This document shows, in pieces, positions 17,526 through 25,567 of a stretch of 64,000 nt of DNA. Position 1 is the first letter of the stretch. Every line of letters starts with the position of its first letter. The notes beneath the pieces are model-generated. The model made no database searches and was not told where the DNA came from. It was given only the letters and a program-made list of their open reading frames with translations. The translations under genes were made by a program, and so were the position numbers. Source of the DNA: JBBIQS01 sp037442205 (GTDB taxonomy: Bacteria > Myxococcota > Myxococcia > Myxococcales > UBA5297); NCBI GenBank assembly GCA_037442205.1, contig JBBIQS010000026.1:23357-87356 (forward strand), read 5' to 3'.

Positions 17526-18281
17526 ATGCTTTACGTCATTGGATCGCTGCTCACCTTGATCGCGGGAATCATGTCGATCGTGGTGCTGGTCGCTGCGTTC
17601 AAGAAGAGCGTGGGCCAGGGCCTGCTGTCGCTGTTCGTCCCGCTCTACATCCTTTATTTCGCCTTCACCCAGTACGCCTCGCCCAAGAAGAAGCTGATCC
17701 TGGGCACCTGGATCGGGGGCGCCGTCGTCGGCGGGGCTCTGTTGGTGACGGCGATCCAGCAGTCGGCGACCGCGCTTCAGAGCGCTCTCACCGAGGCCGT
17801 AAAGGAAGCCAGCAAAAGCGCGCCCGCCGAGGGCGTGCCGGCGGCCGCCGCGGCTCCGGCGGCAGGGCCGGCCACCTGGGTCAAGCTCGAGAAGATGGGC
17901 CTCAAGGTAGAAATGCCCGCCGGGTCGAAGGCCGAGGCGATGGGCAGCGACTCGCCCAGCTACATGGTCAACCCGGAGGATTACTCCTACACCGTGATGG
18001 TCGCGACGGTGACCGAGGCCCACGCCTCGACCTACGACGCCGCGGTCAAGGAGGTCCAGAGTATGAACCCTGGGTTCAAGAGCTTCACCAAGAAGTCCAA
18101 GACCGCCGACGGCTGGGTGCTGGAGTTCGAGAGCGCCTCGGCGATGGACAACTCGCCGCTCTACGGAGTGGTGGTTCGCAAGACCATCGGGGGCAAGGGC
18201 TACGAGTGCACCCGCAACGAGAACGCCAAGGCGTTGCGCGACGCCGTCTCCAAGGCTTGCGCCACGCTGGCGAAGATGTAG
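17526..18281 (+). CDS. Membrane protein of unknown function with soluble C-terminal domain
   Basis: 251 residues. The ATG at 17526 is preferred over an in-frame GTG at 17505 because GGGAG lies about eight bases before it and the protein then begins with a transmembrane helix (LYVIGSLLTLIAGIMSIVVLV). A second hydrophobic stretch covers about 50-72. After an Ala/Pro linker (about 92-117) a compact alpha/beta domain follows, containing GLKVEMPAGSKAEAM and SYTVMVATVTEAHAST. This resembles the small domains of exported proteins that carry PsbP-like or lipoprotein folds. No enzymatic motif is recognised. Confidence 0.7.
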   Translation: MLYVIGSLLTLIAGIMSIVVLVAAFKKSVGQGLLSLFVPLYILYFAFTQYASPKKKLILGTWIGGAVVGGALLVTAIQQSATALQSALTEAVKEASKSAPAEGVPAAAAAPAAGPATWVKLEKMGLKVEMPAGSKAEAMGSDSPSYMVNPEDYSYTVMVATVTEAHASTYDAAVKEVQSMNPGFKSFTKKSKTADGWVLEFESASAMDNSPLYGVVVRKTIGGKGYECTRNENAKALRDAVSKACATLAKM

Positions 18282-18295
18282 TTCGGCCAGGGGAT

Positions 18296-18335
18296 CGCCC
18301 GCCGCCGACGCATGAGGGTGCGCCGGCGGCGGGCG
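18296..18335 (+). terminator. Stem-loop terminator after the gene ending at 18281
   Basis: A perfect 12-base GC stem (CGCCCGCCGCCG paired with CGGCGGCGGGCG), loop about 16 bases, followed by TTCTCC. It lies 15 bases after the stop codon. Confidence 0.6.
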
Positions 18336-18421
18336 TTCTCCGTCGAGTCGCGCGGTCGCTCGAGAGCCGTCGCATCGCGCGGCGCATCGTCGTCGACGCC
18401 GCCGACGCCGCGGCCCGGCGA

Positions 18422-18501
18422 GAAAAGGCGCGCTTCGCTGCGACAACTTTCCGCCCCGCCTGTCCACCTGTTGAAGGCACCGAATGGACAGTTCCCGAGA
18501 C
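18422..18501 (+). repeat. Dispersed ~80-bp leader repeat, copy 2
   Basis: Counterpart of 16181-16260. It ends 15 bases before the ATG at 18516 and therefore forms the promoter and 5' leader of that lipoprotein gene. Confidence 0.6.
18440..18465 (+). promoter_or_regulatory. Promoter-like element GCGACAA-N13-CTGTCC
   Basis: Perfect consensus copy, ending 51 bases before the ATG at 18516 and placed just after the terminator of the previous gene, as expected for a genuine promoter. Confidence 0.55.
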
Positions 18502-18515
18502 CCAAGGAGCGAAAG

Positions 18516-18941
18516 ATGATCCGCAATCTGACTGTGATGGCGTTGGCGCTGGTGGCCTTTTCCTGCAAGGGCGGCTCCGTCGCCGGCAGCTACACCCTCG
18601 ACAAGGCGGCGATGGGCAAGATCGCCGCCGAGCAGATCGCCAAGATGCCCGAGGACCAGAAGGCCTTCGGCAAGCTGGCGGCGGAGCTGCTCAAGCAGAT
18701 GGAGATCAACCTCACCCTGGCCGAGGGCGGCAAGGGCGAGATGATGATGAAGATGCCCAACCCCTTCGCCGGGAAGGATGCCAAACCGGAGGCCAAGACC
18801 GAGGCCATCACCTGGGAGAAGGACGAGGCCGGCGTCGTGACCATCAAGGGGAAGGACCCGGTCAGCTGCAAGGTCGACGGCTCCCGGCTGACCTGCAGCG
18901 ACGCGAAGAAGGAGCAGGCGCTGATCTTCGTGAAGAGCTGA
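18516..18941 (+). CDS. Small lipoprotein
   Basis: 141 residues; AAGGAG lies six bases before the ATG. The signal peptide ends in AFSC (lipidated Cys17). The mature part is Lys/Glu-rich with a helical segment (QIAKMPEDQKAFGKLAAELLKQ), a Met-rich strand (GEMMMKMPNPF) and a Cys pair near the end (VSCKVDGSRLTC). The pattern resembles small lipid- or ligand-binding lipoproteins, but no family is recognised. A probable operon partner starts 35 bases downstream. Confidence 0.8.
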   Translation: MIRNLTVMALALVAFSCKGGSVAGSYTLDKAAMGKIAAEQIAKMPEDQKAFGKLAAELLKQMEINLTLAEGGKGEMMMKMPNPFAGKDAKPEAKTEAITWEKDEAGVVTIKGKDPVSCKVDGSRLTCSDAKKEQALIFVKS

Positions 18942-18976
18942 GCAGCCAGGCGCTCCAACGCTTTCCGGAGAAACAC

Positions 18977-19705
18977 ATGGGACTTCTCGACAAGATGAAG
19001 AACCTGGTCGGCGGGCACGGCGTAAAGGTGGCGATCACCGCGATCGAGCGCCAGCCGGCAGCGTCCGCCTCACTTCCCCTGCACGACAGCATCCTCAAGG
19101 GCCGGATCCAGATCTCCGGGGAGAAGGAAGCCGTCATCCTGAAGCACGTCTTCGAGCTCAAGGCCATCTACGATACCGAGGGCTCCTACCGCGAGGTGCG
19201 GTTGGCCGACTCGGTCAACGAGGGCCAGATCATCGGCGTGCCGTACACCTGGCCGTACACCCTGCGCCCCGGGCAGATCGCGGAGGACTCGTTCTCGGTG
19301 GGGCCGTTCGAGATCCCTGCCGCCATGCAGGAGCTGCAGCTCACGCCCGAGGACGCCGCCAGCAATCCCAAGGTGCGGATCGAGCTCAAGGCCATCGCAG
19401 ACGTGAAGGGGACTCCGGTCGACGCCTCGGCCAAGCAGGCGGTGCGCATCATCGCCGGCGCCGCGGACGCCGCCTCGCGCGAGCGGAGGATCGCCGAGCT
19501 GCGCGTCGCTCTCGACGCCAAGGGCGCGGTCTACCGCATCGAGCCCGGCAGCGGGGAGATCCTGGTCAGCGTCGCCGACGGCGCCGGCAATGTCGCCAAG
19601 CTCTCGGCGGCGATGGACGGCCTGGGAATGGGAGGCTGGTTCTCGGGCGACTGGTCGGCCGTTTCGATCGGCGACTACAAGTTCGAGAAGGTCTCCGGCC
19701 TCTGA
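18977..19705 (+). CDS. Arrestin-fold (Spo0M-like) protein
   Basis: 242 residues; GGAG lies seven bases before the ATG. It begins MGLLDKMKNLVG and is beta-rich, with G-x-[LI]-x-G-x-[IV] and PFEIP strands (LKGRIQISGEK, FSVGPFEIP) reminiscent of Spo0M/arrestin-type domains. These are known in Bacillus sporulation control and elsewhere as cytoplasmic scaffold proteins. The C-terminal ~75 residues form a separate small domain (YRIEPGSGEILVSVADGAG). There are no membrane segments. It follows the lipoprotein gene by 35 bases. Confidence 0.55.
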   Translation: MGLLDKMKNLVGGHGVKVAITAIERQPAASASLPLHDSILKGRIQISGEKEAVILKHVFELKAIYDTEGSYREVRLADSVNEGQIIGVPYTWPYTLRPGQIAEDSFSVGPFEIPAAMQELQLTPEDAASNPKVRIELKAIADVKGTPVDASAKQAVRIIAGAADAASRERRIAELRVALDAKGAVYRIEPGSGEILVSVADGAGNVAKLSAAMDGLGMGGWFSGDWSAVSIGDYKFEKVSGL

Positions 19706-19801
19706 GGATGACCGAGCGAGGCCGGGCGGCTGCCGGGTTCGGGCCGAGCTTTGTGCCGAACCCTGCGTCCCCCTCCTCTGAAAGAGCCAGAAGAAAAACC
19801 C

Positions 19802-20410
19802 ATGAGCGAGCTGTACTCGGTCACAGTCGAGAGCGTCGGAGCGGAGATCGCCCTGCGCGTGACGACGGTGCATCCCGATGCCGGGCCGCCGCCCCTCGAG
19901 CCGACCTTTCCAATGACCCTCCTGGTCGACCTCTGGAGCCTTCTCGACGACGGGTTCGCCGGCTTGGTCGGAGGCCACACGCTCAGCGAGGAACAGGCCC
20001 GGTCTCTCGCGCGCCAGGAGCCTTGGGGCGCGACCTTCGAGCGGCTGTGCGCGCTCGCCTTCGGCGTCGATCAGCCGGTGTCCAGGGCCGAATACGACGC
20101 GCTCGAAGCGGCGATGGCCTCCGGCGCGCCGCTCACTTGGCACGGGCGCCGGGTCGGCGGATGGGGGAAGAGGAACGACGCCTATTTCGCTCACCTCAAC
20201 GGCGACGCGCTGGCCTTTGCCGACGCAGTGGCGCCGTTGGTCGCCTCCTACGCGCGAGACGAGGAGCAGAACCAGGGCTCCTATCGAAAATGGCCGCACG
20301 GAGACCAAGGCAAGCTGCCGAGCGTCCGCCTGGTGTTGAGGCTCAGAGACCCCGCGCTGGCCGGCTTCGTTCGCATGGGGATGGCGTTCGAGAGCGCGGC
20401 CTACTGCTGA
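19802..20410 (+). CDS. Conserved-looking protein of unknown function
   Basis: 202 residues starting at the ATG at 19802; an upstream in-frame codon gives only a Pro-rich tail and is rejected. The ribosome-binding site is weak (AGAAG). The protein is soluble, with an N-terminal beta strand pair and a helical core. Motifs include GGWGKRNDAYFAHLNGDALAFADAVAPLVASY and a C-terminal LVLRLRDPAL. No export signal or known domain is recognised. Confidence 0.65.
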   Translation: MSELYSVTVESVGAEIALRVTTVHPDAGPPPLEPTFPMTLLVDLWSLLDDGFAGLVGGHTLSEEQARSLARQEPWGATFERLCALAFGVDQPVSRAEYDALEAAMASGAPLTWHGRRVGGWGKRNDAYFAHLNGDALAFADAVAPLVASYARDEEQNQGSYRKWPHGDQGKLPSVRLVLRLRDPALAGFVRMGMAFESAAYC

Positions 20411-20530
20411 GATCCGCGAGGCGGGTCCCGGCGGCGAGCCGGGTCTGCAACGCTCGGTTCGCTTCGACCGGTGGGCCCGGCCCGACGGTGTGGCGGGGGG
20501 CCGCCGTCTGCCGGCTGGAACTGAAGCCGA

Positions 20531-20905
20531 TCAGCGGTCCAGGCGCTTGGTGATGATCTCGTCGATCAGCGCCTGGGAGTCGGGGTCGAGGTTGACGAAC
20601 TCGATTCCCATTCCGGGCACGCGGTCGGGATCGCCGGGCGGATTGACGCGCACCACCTTGCCCAGCCCCTCGATCAGCCGCAGCCCGTCGCGCAGTGCGA
20701 ACTGCAAATAGATGAACGAGCCCTCCTCGCGAGGGGTCGTGGTGCGCACGAACATGCCGCCTGAGGAGAGGTCCACCGAGTACTCGGCCAGGAAATCCTC
20801 GAAGGTGTCGAAGCGGTACTGCACCAGCAGTTGCAGCGGTACCCGCGGGTGCTTGCGCCGGTTCTCGCTGCCCTGCGGGTTGTCGCTCTCGTCGTGCTCA
20901 GCCAT
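20531..20905 (-). CDS. PilZ-domain protein
   Basis: 124 residues. A single PilZ domain carries both c-di-GMP-binding motifs: the R-x3-R box (RRKHPR, residues about 16-21) and D-x-S-x-x-G (DLSSGG, about 45-50). The rest follows the myxobacterial paralogous PilZ pattern (FIYLQFAL, GMGIEFVNL). It acts in the cytoplasm as a c-di-GMP-responsive adaptor; the partner is unknown. It lies 45 bases downstream of lnt on the same strand and is probably co-transcribed, which hints at an envelope or motility role. Confidence 0.9.
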   Translation of the reverse strand: MAEHDESDNPQGSENRRKHPRVPLQLLVQYRFDTFEDFLAEYSVDLSSGGMFVRTTTPREEGSFIYLQFALRDGLRLIEGLGKVVRVNPPGDPDRVPGMGIEFVNLDPDSQALIDEIITKRLDR

Positions 20906-20950
20906 GGGCTCGATTGTAACGCAGCCCCCGCCGCTCCGCGAAAACGCGCC

Positions 20951-22510
20951 TCAGGCGGCCTGGCGCTGGTCGCCCTTGGCCTTGGCGTCGGCCGCCGCCT
21001 TGCGCCGCCAGAACAGCCCCGCGGTGCTGGCCGCCAGCGCCAGCCACCCCAGCGAATCGCCGATCAGCCCGTAGACCGTGGCCCCGCCCTCGATCATCGG
21101 CACCTCGCCGACCAGGGTCTCGGCCTTTTCGAAGTTGCTGCTCTGCACTATCCGGCCGGAGGCGTCGATGAAGGCGCTGATCCCTGTGGCGGTGGAGCGC
21201 ACCAGCCAGCGCCGATGCTCGATGGCCCGGAAGGTGGCCAGCGCCAGGTGGATGCGCGGCTCGACCGGGCCATACCAGGAGTCGTTGGTCAGGTTGACCA
21301 TGGCGTGGGGCCGCGCTCCCGAGCCGTCGAGCGGGCCCATCAGATCGCGGATGTGCCGGGGAAGGATGTCTTCGTAGCAGATGTCCGCCGACACCTGGTA
21401 CGGGCCCACCGGCAGCGGCGCCAGGCTCTCGCCGAACTGCTGGGAGAAGGCGAAGGGCAGCAGCTTGCGGTAGAGCGGGCCGAGCAGCTTCTCGAACGGC
21501 AGGTACTCGCCGAAGACCAGCAGCTTGGTCTTGTCGTAGTTGGCCACCGCCTTGCCCCCGGGGGCGACCACGAAGGCGCTGTTCCAGATCTTGTTGCGCG
21601 ACGAGTCGCGCTCCATGCGCATCGCGCCGATGATCATCGGGACGGTCACCTGGCTGGCCACCAGGCCGGAGAGGTCGGCGCCCGAGGGGACGTAGCGGTT
21701 GAAGCCGCTCTCCGGCCAGAGGATGAGCCCCAGCCCGGGGATCTTCATCGCCTCGTCGGTCATGTCCTTGAAGCGCTGGATGCCCTCGGCGACGTGCAGG
21801 TGTTTGTCCGACTCGCCGACGTTGGCCTGGACCACCGCTACCTTGAGCTTGGGCGAAGCCTGCTCCACCGCCGCCATCTGGCGCAGCCGCAGCGCGCCGT
21901 AGCCGGCGGTGAAGGCCAGGGTCAGCGCCCCGGCCAGCGCGAAGGCCCGCGGCAGCGGCCGGCGCTCGAGGCGGGCGGCGATCACCTCGGCCAGCGCCGC
22001 GTTGACCAGCGCCATGAGCCCCGACAGCAGCAGCACCCCGCCCAGGTCCGCCACCTGCGTCAACAGCGGCACCCAGGCCTGCGAGTTGGCCAGGTAGCTG
22101 GGGAAGATCAGCGGGAAGGCGAACTCCAACGCCACGTAGGCCACCGGCGCCACCAGCCCCAGCGGCAGCCGGGTGCGCCGCTGCAGCAGCCAGGCCAGCC
22201 AGCCGAAGGCCCCGAAGATCGCCCCCTGCACCACGCACAGCAGCAGGTAGCCGAGCATCGCCAGCGGGATGGAGAAGTAGGCGAACTCCTGCAGCATGTG
22301 GACGAGCCAGTAGTAGCCGCCTAGGTGCGTCACGAAGCCCATCCACCACGACAGCCCGAGCGCCCGCCAGCCGGTCTGCACGCCGCGCAGCGCCAAGAGC
22401 AGGGGGACCAGGCAGACCCAGGACAGGTACCACTGGTCGAAGCCGATGAAGCCGAGGAAGTAGAGGACGCCGGAGAGGGTGGCCAGGGCGCCGGGGAGGA
22501 GCTTGCGCAT
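20951..22510 (-). CDS. lnt: Apolipoprotein N-acyltransferase
   Basis: 519 residues. Six or more transmembrane helices fill the first ~230 residues, followed by a periplasmic nitrilase-type domain and a final membrane helix. The catalytic triad is visible: Glu in WPESGFNRY (about 265), Lys in NYDKTKLLVFGEY (about 327) and Cys in ICYED (about 378). The enzyme transfers an acyl chain to the N-terminal Cys of lipoproteins in the inner membrane. This suits a window that encodes many lipoproteins. The ATG at 22510 has no strong ribosome-binding site, but an upstream extension would be Arg/Pro-rich and unlike the family. Confidence 0.95.
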   Translation of the reverse strand: MRKLLPGALATLSGVLYFLGFIGFDQWYLSWVCLVPLLLALRGVQTGWRALGLSWWMGFVTHLGGYYWLVHMLQEFAYFSIPLAMLGYLLLCVVQGAIFGAFGWLAWLLQRRTRLPLGLVAPVAYVALEFAFPLIFPSYLANSQAWVPLLTQVADLGGVLLLSGLMALVNAALAEVIAARLERRPLPRAFALAGALTLAFTAGYGALRLRQMAAVEQASPKLKVAVVQANVGESDKHLHVAEGIQRFKDMTDEAMKIPGLGLILWPESGFNRYVPSGADLSGLVASQVTVPMIIGAMRMERDSSRNKIWNSAFVVAPGGKAVANYDKTKLLVFGEYLPFEKLLGPLYRKLLPFAFSQQFGESLAPLPVGPYQVSADICYEDILPRHIRDLMGPLDGSGARPHAMVNLTNDSWYGPVEPRIHLALATFRAIEHRRWLVRSTATGISAFIDASGRIVQSSNFEKAETLVGEVPMIEGGATVYGLIGDSLGWLALAASTAGLFWRRKAAADAKAKGDQRQAA

Positions 22511-22941
22511 GGAGGGCGAACCATACGGGCCCCGGCGCGAGCCGGTCAACGCGCTCGCCGGGCCGCGCCCGCAGGGTCCTGAACGGCAGGCCAGCCTTGC
22601 CGCTCGAACGGCGGCAGGCCTGGCCCTTGGCGATTGGTCGGGCTGGACGACTTGGGCGCGCATCGAATTCGGGAGCTCGGGTCCGCGGCGGATGCCAGCT
22701 CCTGGCGTCTTCAACAGCGATCGCCCTCGGCGACTTGCGCGGCCCCTCCAAGCGCTCGAGGGGGCCTCTCGGCAGAGAAGGCACGAGGCGCCGGCTGCCT
22801 GGGTGGAGCACCTGACGCCGAACGCTCTGCTCCCCTAGCGCCAGCCAAACGCGTGCCTGGCCGGAGATCTTGAGCCTGGCGCCTGGATTCTCGATCCTCG
22901 AACGCCCGGAGGTGCGCTGCTGGGGTTGGTCCAGCCGCTCC
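22511..22941. other. Intergenic stretch without recognised content
   Basis: 430 bases between the lnt start and the stop of the TIG lipoprotein gene. No coding pattern, RNA or clear stem-loop was found; it must contain the lnt promoter. Confidence 0.4.
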
Positions 22942-23676
22942 TCAGGGCGGCGCGATCTTCGCCGAAGCCGAGGCCGAGCAAGTCACGGCGTGGCCGTCGA
23001 GCGCGTCGGTCCCGGCAAACGACACCGTCATGCTCAGGGTTCCGCCGCCCGCGGCCAGCAGTTGCCAGACCACCTGGACCGAGCCGCCGGGAGCGAGGTC
23101 CACCGGCAGGTTGGCCGGGGGTAGGGTGACGTCGGCCTGGAGGATGCTGGGACTCCCGGCCAGCGACACGCCCAGGGCCGCGCGCCCGCCGACGTTGGTG
23201 ACCACCGCGGTCGCCGTTGCCGGCTGCTTGTGCACCGGCGCGGAGAGAGTCAGGGTCGCCTCCAGGGCCGCATTGGGAAGGCTCACCGCCTCGAAGGCGT
23301 CGGGCAGGGTCCCGCTGCCGAACGGGCCCTCAACCCGCAGCGCGTACTTCCCGGCGGCCATTCCCGCCGGGACCGTGGCGGTCAGGGTGGAGGCGTCGAC
23401 GCGGGACACCGAGAGCAGCTCGGTCTCGCCGAGCCAGGCGCGGAAATCCGAGCGAATCGCCGGGGAAACGGAAGGGTCGAGGCTCTGCGTCGCCTGCGCC
23501 AGAAAGCTGTCGCCCTTGATCGTCACCGGGGTCTGGTCCCCGGCGTAGCCGGCGCTGGGGGCGATCGACTTCGGCGCTGGGGCAGGCATTTCGACTGCCT
23601 GGCAGGATGCCAGGAGCATGGCGGCAGCCAGCAGGGCGGTGCCGCTCCGCGAGGGGCTGGCGTCAGAAGGCCTCAA
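22942..23676 (-). CDS. IPT/TIG-domain lipoprotein
   Basis: 244 residues. The signal peptide ends in LASC (lipidated Cys25). Residues about 40-130 form an IPT/TIG Ig-like domain (I-x-P-S-x-G-Y-x-G-D-Q-T-P-V-T-I-x-G), and about 140-240 a second beta-sandwich with VTNVGGRAAL and LAPGGSVQVVW, as in bacterial CARDB-like domains. The start overlaps the end of the preceding gene (stop at 23663) by 14 bases, so this is the third gene of a translationally linked operon. It is probably a surface structural or adhesive protein. Confidence 0.85.
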   Translation of the reverse strand: MRPSDASPSRSGTALLAAAMLLASCQAVEMPAPAPKSIAPSAGYAGDQTPVTIKGDSFLAQATQSLDPSVSPAIRSDFRAWLGETELLSVSRVDASTLTATVPAGMAAGKYALRVEGPFGSGTLPDAFEAVSLPNAALEATLTLSAPVHKQPATATAVVTNVGGRAALGVSLAGSPSILQADVTLPPANLPVDLAPGGSVQVVWQLLAAGGGTLSMTVSFAGTDALDGHAVTCSASASAKIAPP

Positions 23677-25567
23677 AGCGATACCCCACGTCGAGTGCCA
23701 CGGCGGTGAGCCTCCCCTGCAGCGAGCCGCTCATCCGCGGCGCCCACAGGCGCAGGAGCCGCACCTCGAGAAGCGGCCCGCCGAGCGCCATTCTCGCCGA
23801 AATCCCGGCCCTCAGCTCGGCTCCCCAGGTCAGGCTGCGCTCCACCTGCGGGGGCTGGTCGCCGAGCTGCAGGTGGCTGTTGACCAGCGCGCCCACCGCG
23901 TCGGCGCCGGTCCATACCGTCAGGGTGGGCGACAGGTCCCGCAGCCAGCGCAGCCCGGCGCTCAGGGTCAGAAAGTCGTGGCGGCCATCCACCGCCCCGG
24001 AGCTGGTGCTCTCGGCGCGGTGCAATTGGAACCAGGCAGCCTCCAGCCCGGCCGCCAAGGTCTCGCCGCCCAGGAGGAAGCCCAGGCTGGCTTCGCCGGC
24101 GCCATGGAAGCTGGCCGTTCCGCCGCCCAGCAGCCCGCCGGCCTTGGCAGCCAACGACAGCCTGGAGACCGTGGGCACCAGCTCGATCTGCGCGGTTGCC
24201 GAGGCATCTCCGGCGTCGGCCCGCAGCGTGGCCACCCCGGTGCCGCGCAGGCGGTCGGCTCGGTACTCGAGCCGATACTCGCCCTCGCCGGTGGCCTCGA
24301 GCTGCACGGTCCCGGCATCGGCGCTCGCGGCCAGCCGCGGCTCGGCCACCGGATTGCCGAAGCGATCTGTGACCGTCGCCCGGAAGCTGGCCCGGCCCTG
24401 ACCGTCGGCCAGCAGCTTCTGGCGCTCGGGCTGCAGGGCAATCTCCTCCGGCGCGGCCGCCGCCAACGGCACCGGGATCCTCGCCAGCACCTTGTGCCCG
24501 TAGCTGGCGGTGACCTCGATCTCGCGCCGGCCGAAGAAGGTCGGTGCGTGGCGCAGTCGGGCCTGCATCCGCCCGCGGCTCTCGGCCTGGACGTCGACCA
24601 ACTCGCCGGCGCTGGCAACCAGCTCGACCGGCTCGCCCGAGGGATTGCCGGCGCCGTCGAGGACCTCCACCCGGATCTCCAGCTCCTGTCCGGCGACCAG
24701 GCTCGGCGCGCGCATCAGGATCGAGGCGCTGGAGGGAAGCCCTTCCCGGCGCGTGACCTGGATGGCTCCATCCGAGGGGGCGTCCCCCGGCAGCCGCACC
24801 TTCATCAACACCTGGCCGGCGGGGCCCGGGGGAAGCTTCCAGGCGATCGACTGCAGGCCGGGCGCGACCTCGGTGGCCTCGGCCTGGCCTTCGCTGGGGA
24901 TCAGCTCGAGCTCGGCCGCGCCTCGGGGGCGGCCCTTCTCGTCGACCACCAGGGCCCACAGCTCCACCGCGGAATCGACGGCGGCCGCGATTTCACCGTC
25001 CGGCGCGACGAGGTGCAGGTGAGGCGTGGCCGGCAGCCCGAGGTCGATCTCCCGGGTCCCGTCGAAGGCGCGCTCGCCCGGCGGAACGACCACCGGCACC
25101 TTGGCCAATCCCTTGTCGTCGGCCTCGACCGGCCCGAACAGCCGCTCGCCGATGCGCACCTCCACCTGCGCCCGGGGCCGGGTCTTGAGGGTGGCGTCCC
25201 CCTGGCCGAAAAGCGGTACCGCAGTCCAGCCCAGCAGCAACTCCTCGCCGACGCGCCCCCAGGCGGCGAGGATGGCCACCATCGGAAAGCGCTTGCTCGG
25301 AGGGCGGAAGACCGCCTGGAACCGCCCCGGGCCGGTGCGCTGCACGGCCTCGATCGCCCCCAGGTTCGACGACAGCTGCACCGCGGCCAGCTCCGCCGGC
25401 CCCTCGATCGTCAACTGCGCCCGGGGGTCGAGGCCCAGCACCATCTGCGCGGGCTCGACCGTGAGGCGCAGCGGGGCGGGCGGCCGCGCCAGGGCGCTCG
25501 CGGCGCCCAGAGCCAGCAGCAGACCTGCCCACCGCCATCGCCCGAAGATCAGGACCATCGGCCTCAT
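23663..25567 (-). CDS. Exported Ig-like (Big-1/invasin-type) protein with beta-rich C-terminal domain
   Basis: 634 residues. The ATG at 25567 overlaps the stop of the FecR-domain gene in an ATGA, so the two are translationally coupled. The signal peptide is short (WAGLLLALGAASALA). The middle has three to four Ig-like units, with Big-1 signatures in one (LLADGQGRASFRATVTDRFGNPV). The last ~190 residues read as amphipathic strands (AAGLEAAWFQLHRAE, LTVWTGADAVGAL, LTAVALDVGYRFEAF) ending in Phe, the layout of a small outer-membrane barrel. This suggests an invasin- or intimin-like arrangement with passenger and barrel in the opposite order to classical autotransporters. Barrel identity is inferred. 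Confidence 0.75.
   Translation of the reverse strand: MRPMVLIFGRWRWAGLLLALGAASALARPPAPLRLTVEPAQMVLGLDPRAQLTIEGPAELAAVQLSSNLGAIEAVQRTGPGRFQAVFRPPSKRFPMVAILAAWGRVGEELLLGWTAVPLFGQGDATLKTRPRAQVEVRIGERLFGPVEADDKGLAKVPVVVPPGERAFDGTREIDLGLPATPHLHLVAPDGEIAAAVDSAVELWALVVDEKGRPRGAAELELIPSEGQAEATEVAPGLQSIAWKLPPGPAGQVLMKVRLPGDAPSDGAIQVTRREGLPSSASILMRAPSLVAGQELEIRVEVLDGAGNPSGEPVELVASAGELVDVQAESRGRMQARLRHAPTFFGRREIEVTASYGHKVLARIPVPLAAAAPEEIALQPERQKLLADGQGRASFRATVTDRFGNPVAEPRLAASADAGTVQLEATGEGEYRLEYRADRLRGTGVATLRADAGDASATAQIELVPTVSRLSLAAKAGGLLGGGTASFHGAGEASLGFLLGGETLAAGLEAAWFQLHRAESTSSGAVDGRHDFLTLSAGLRWLRDLSPTLTVWTGADAVGALVNSHLQLGDQPPQVERSLTWGAELRAGISARMALGGPLLEVRLLRLWAPRMSGSLQGRLTAVALDVGYRFEAF

Noticed and set aside
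17507..18976. Long plus-strand frame joined to the Spo0M-like gene
   Set aside because: Before 18977 it is Arg-rich, in the wrong frame over two better-supported genes. The real start is the ATG with GGAG at 18977.
19720..19801. Possible seventh copy of the GCGACAA-N13-CTGTCC element before the gene at 19802
   Set aside because: GCCGAGC-N13-CTGCGT keeps the spacing but lacks ACAA and the GTC core; too weak to count.
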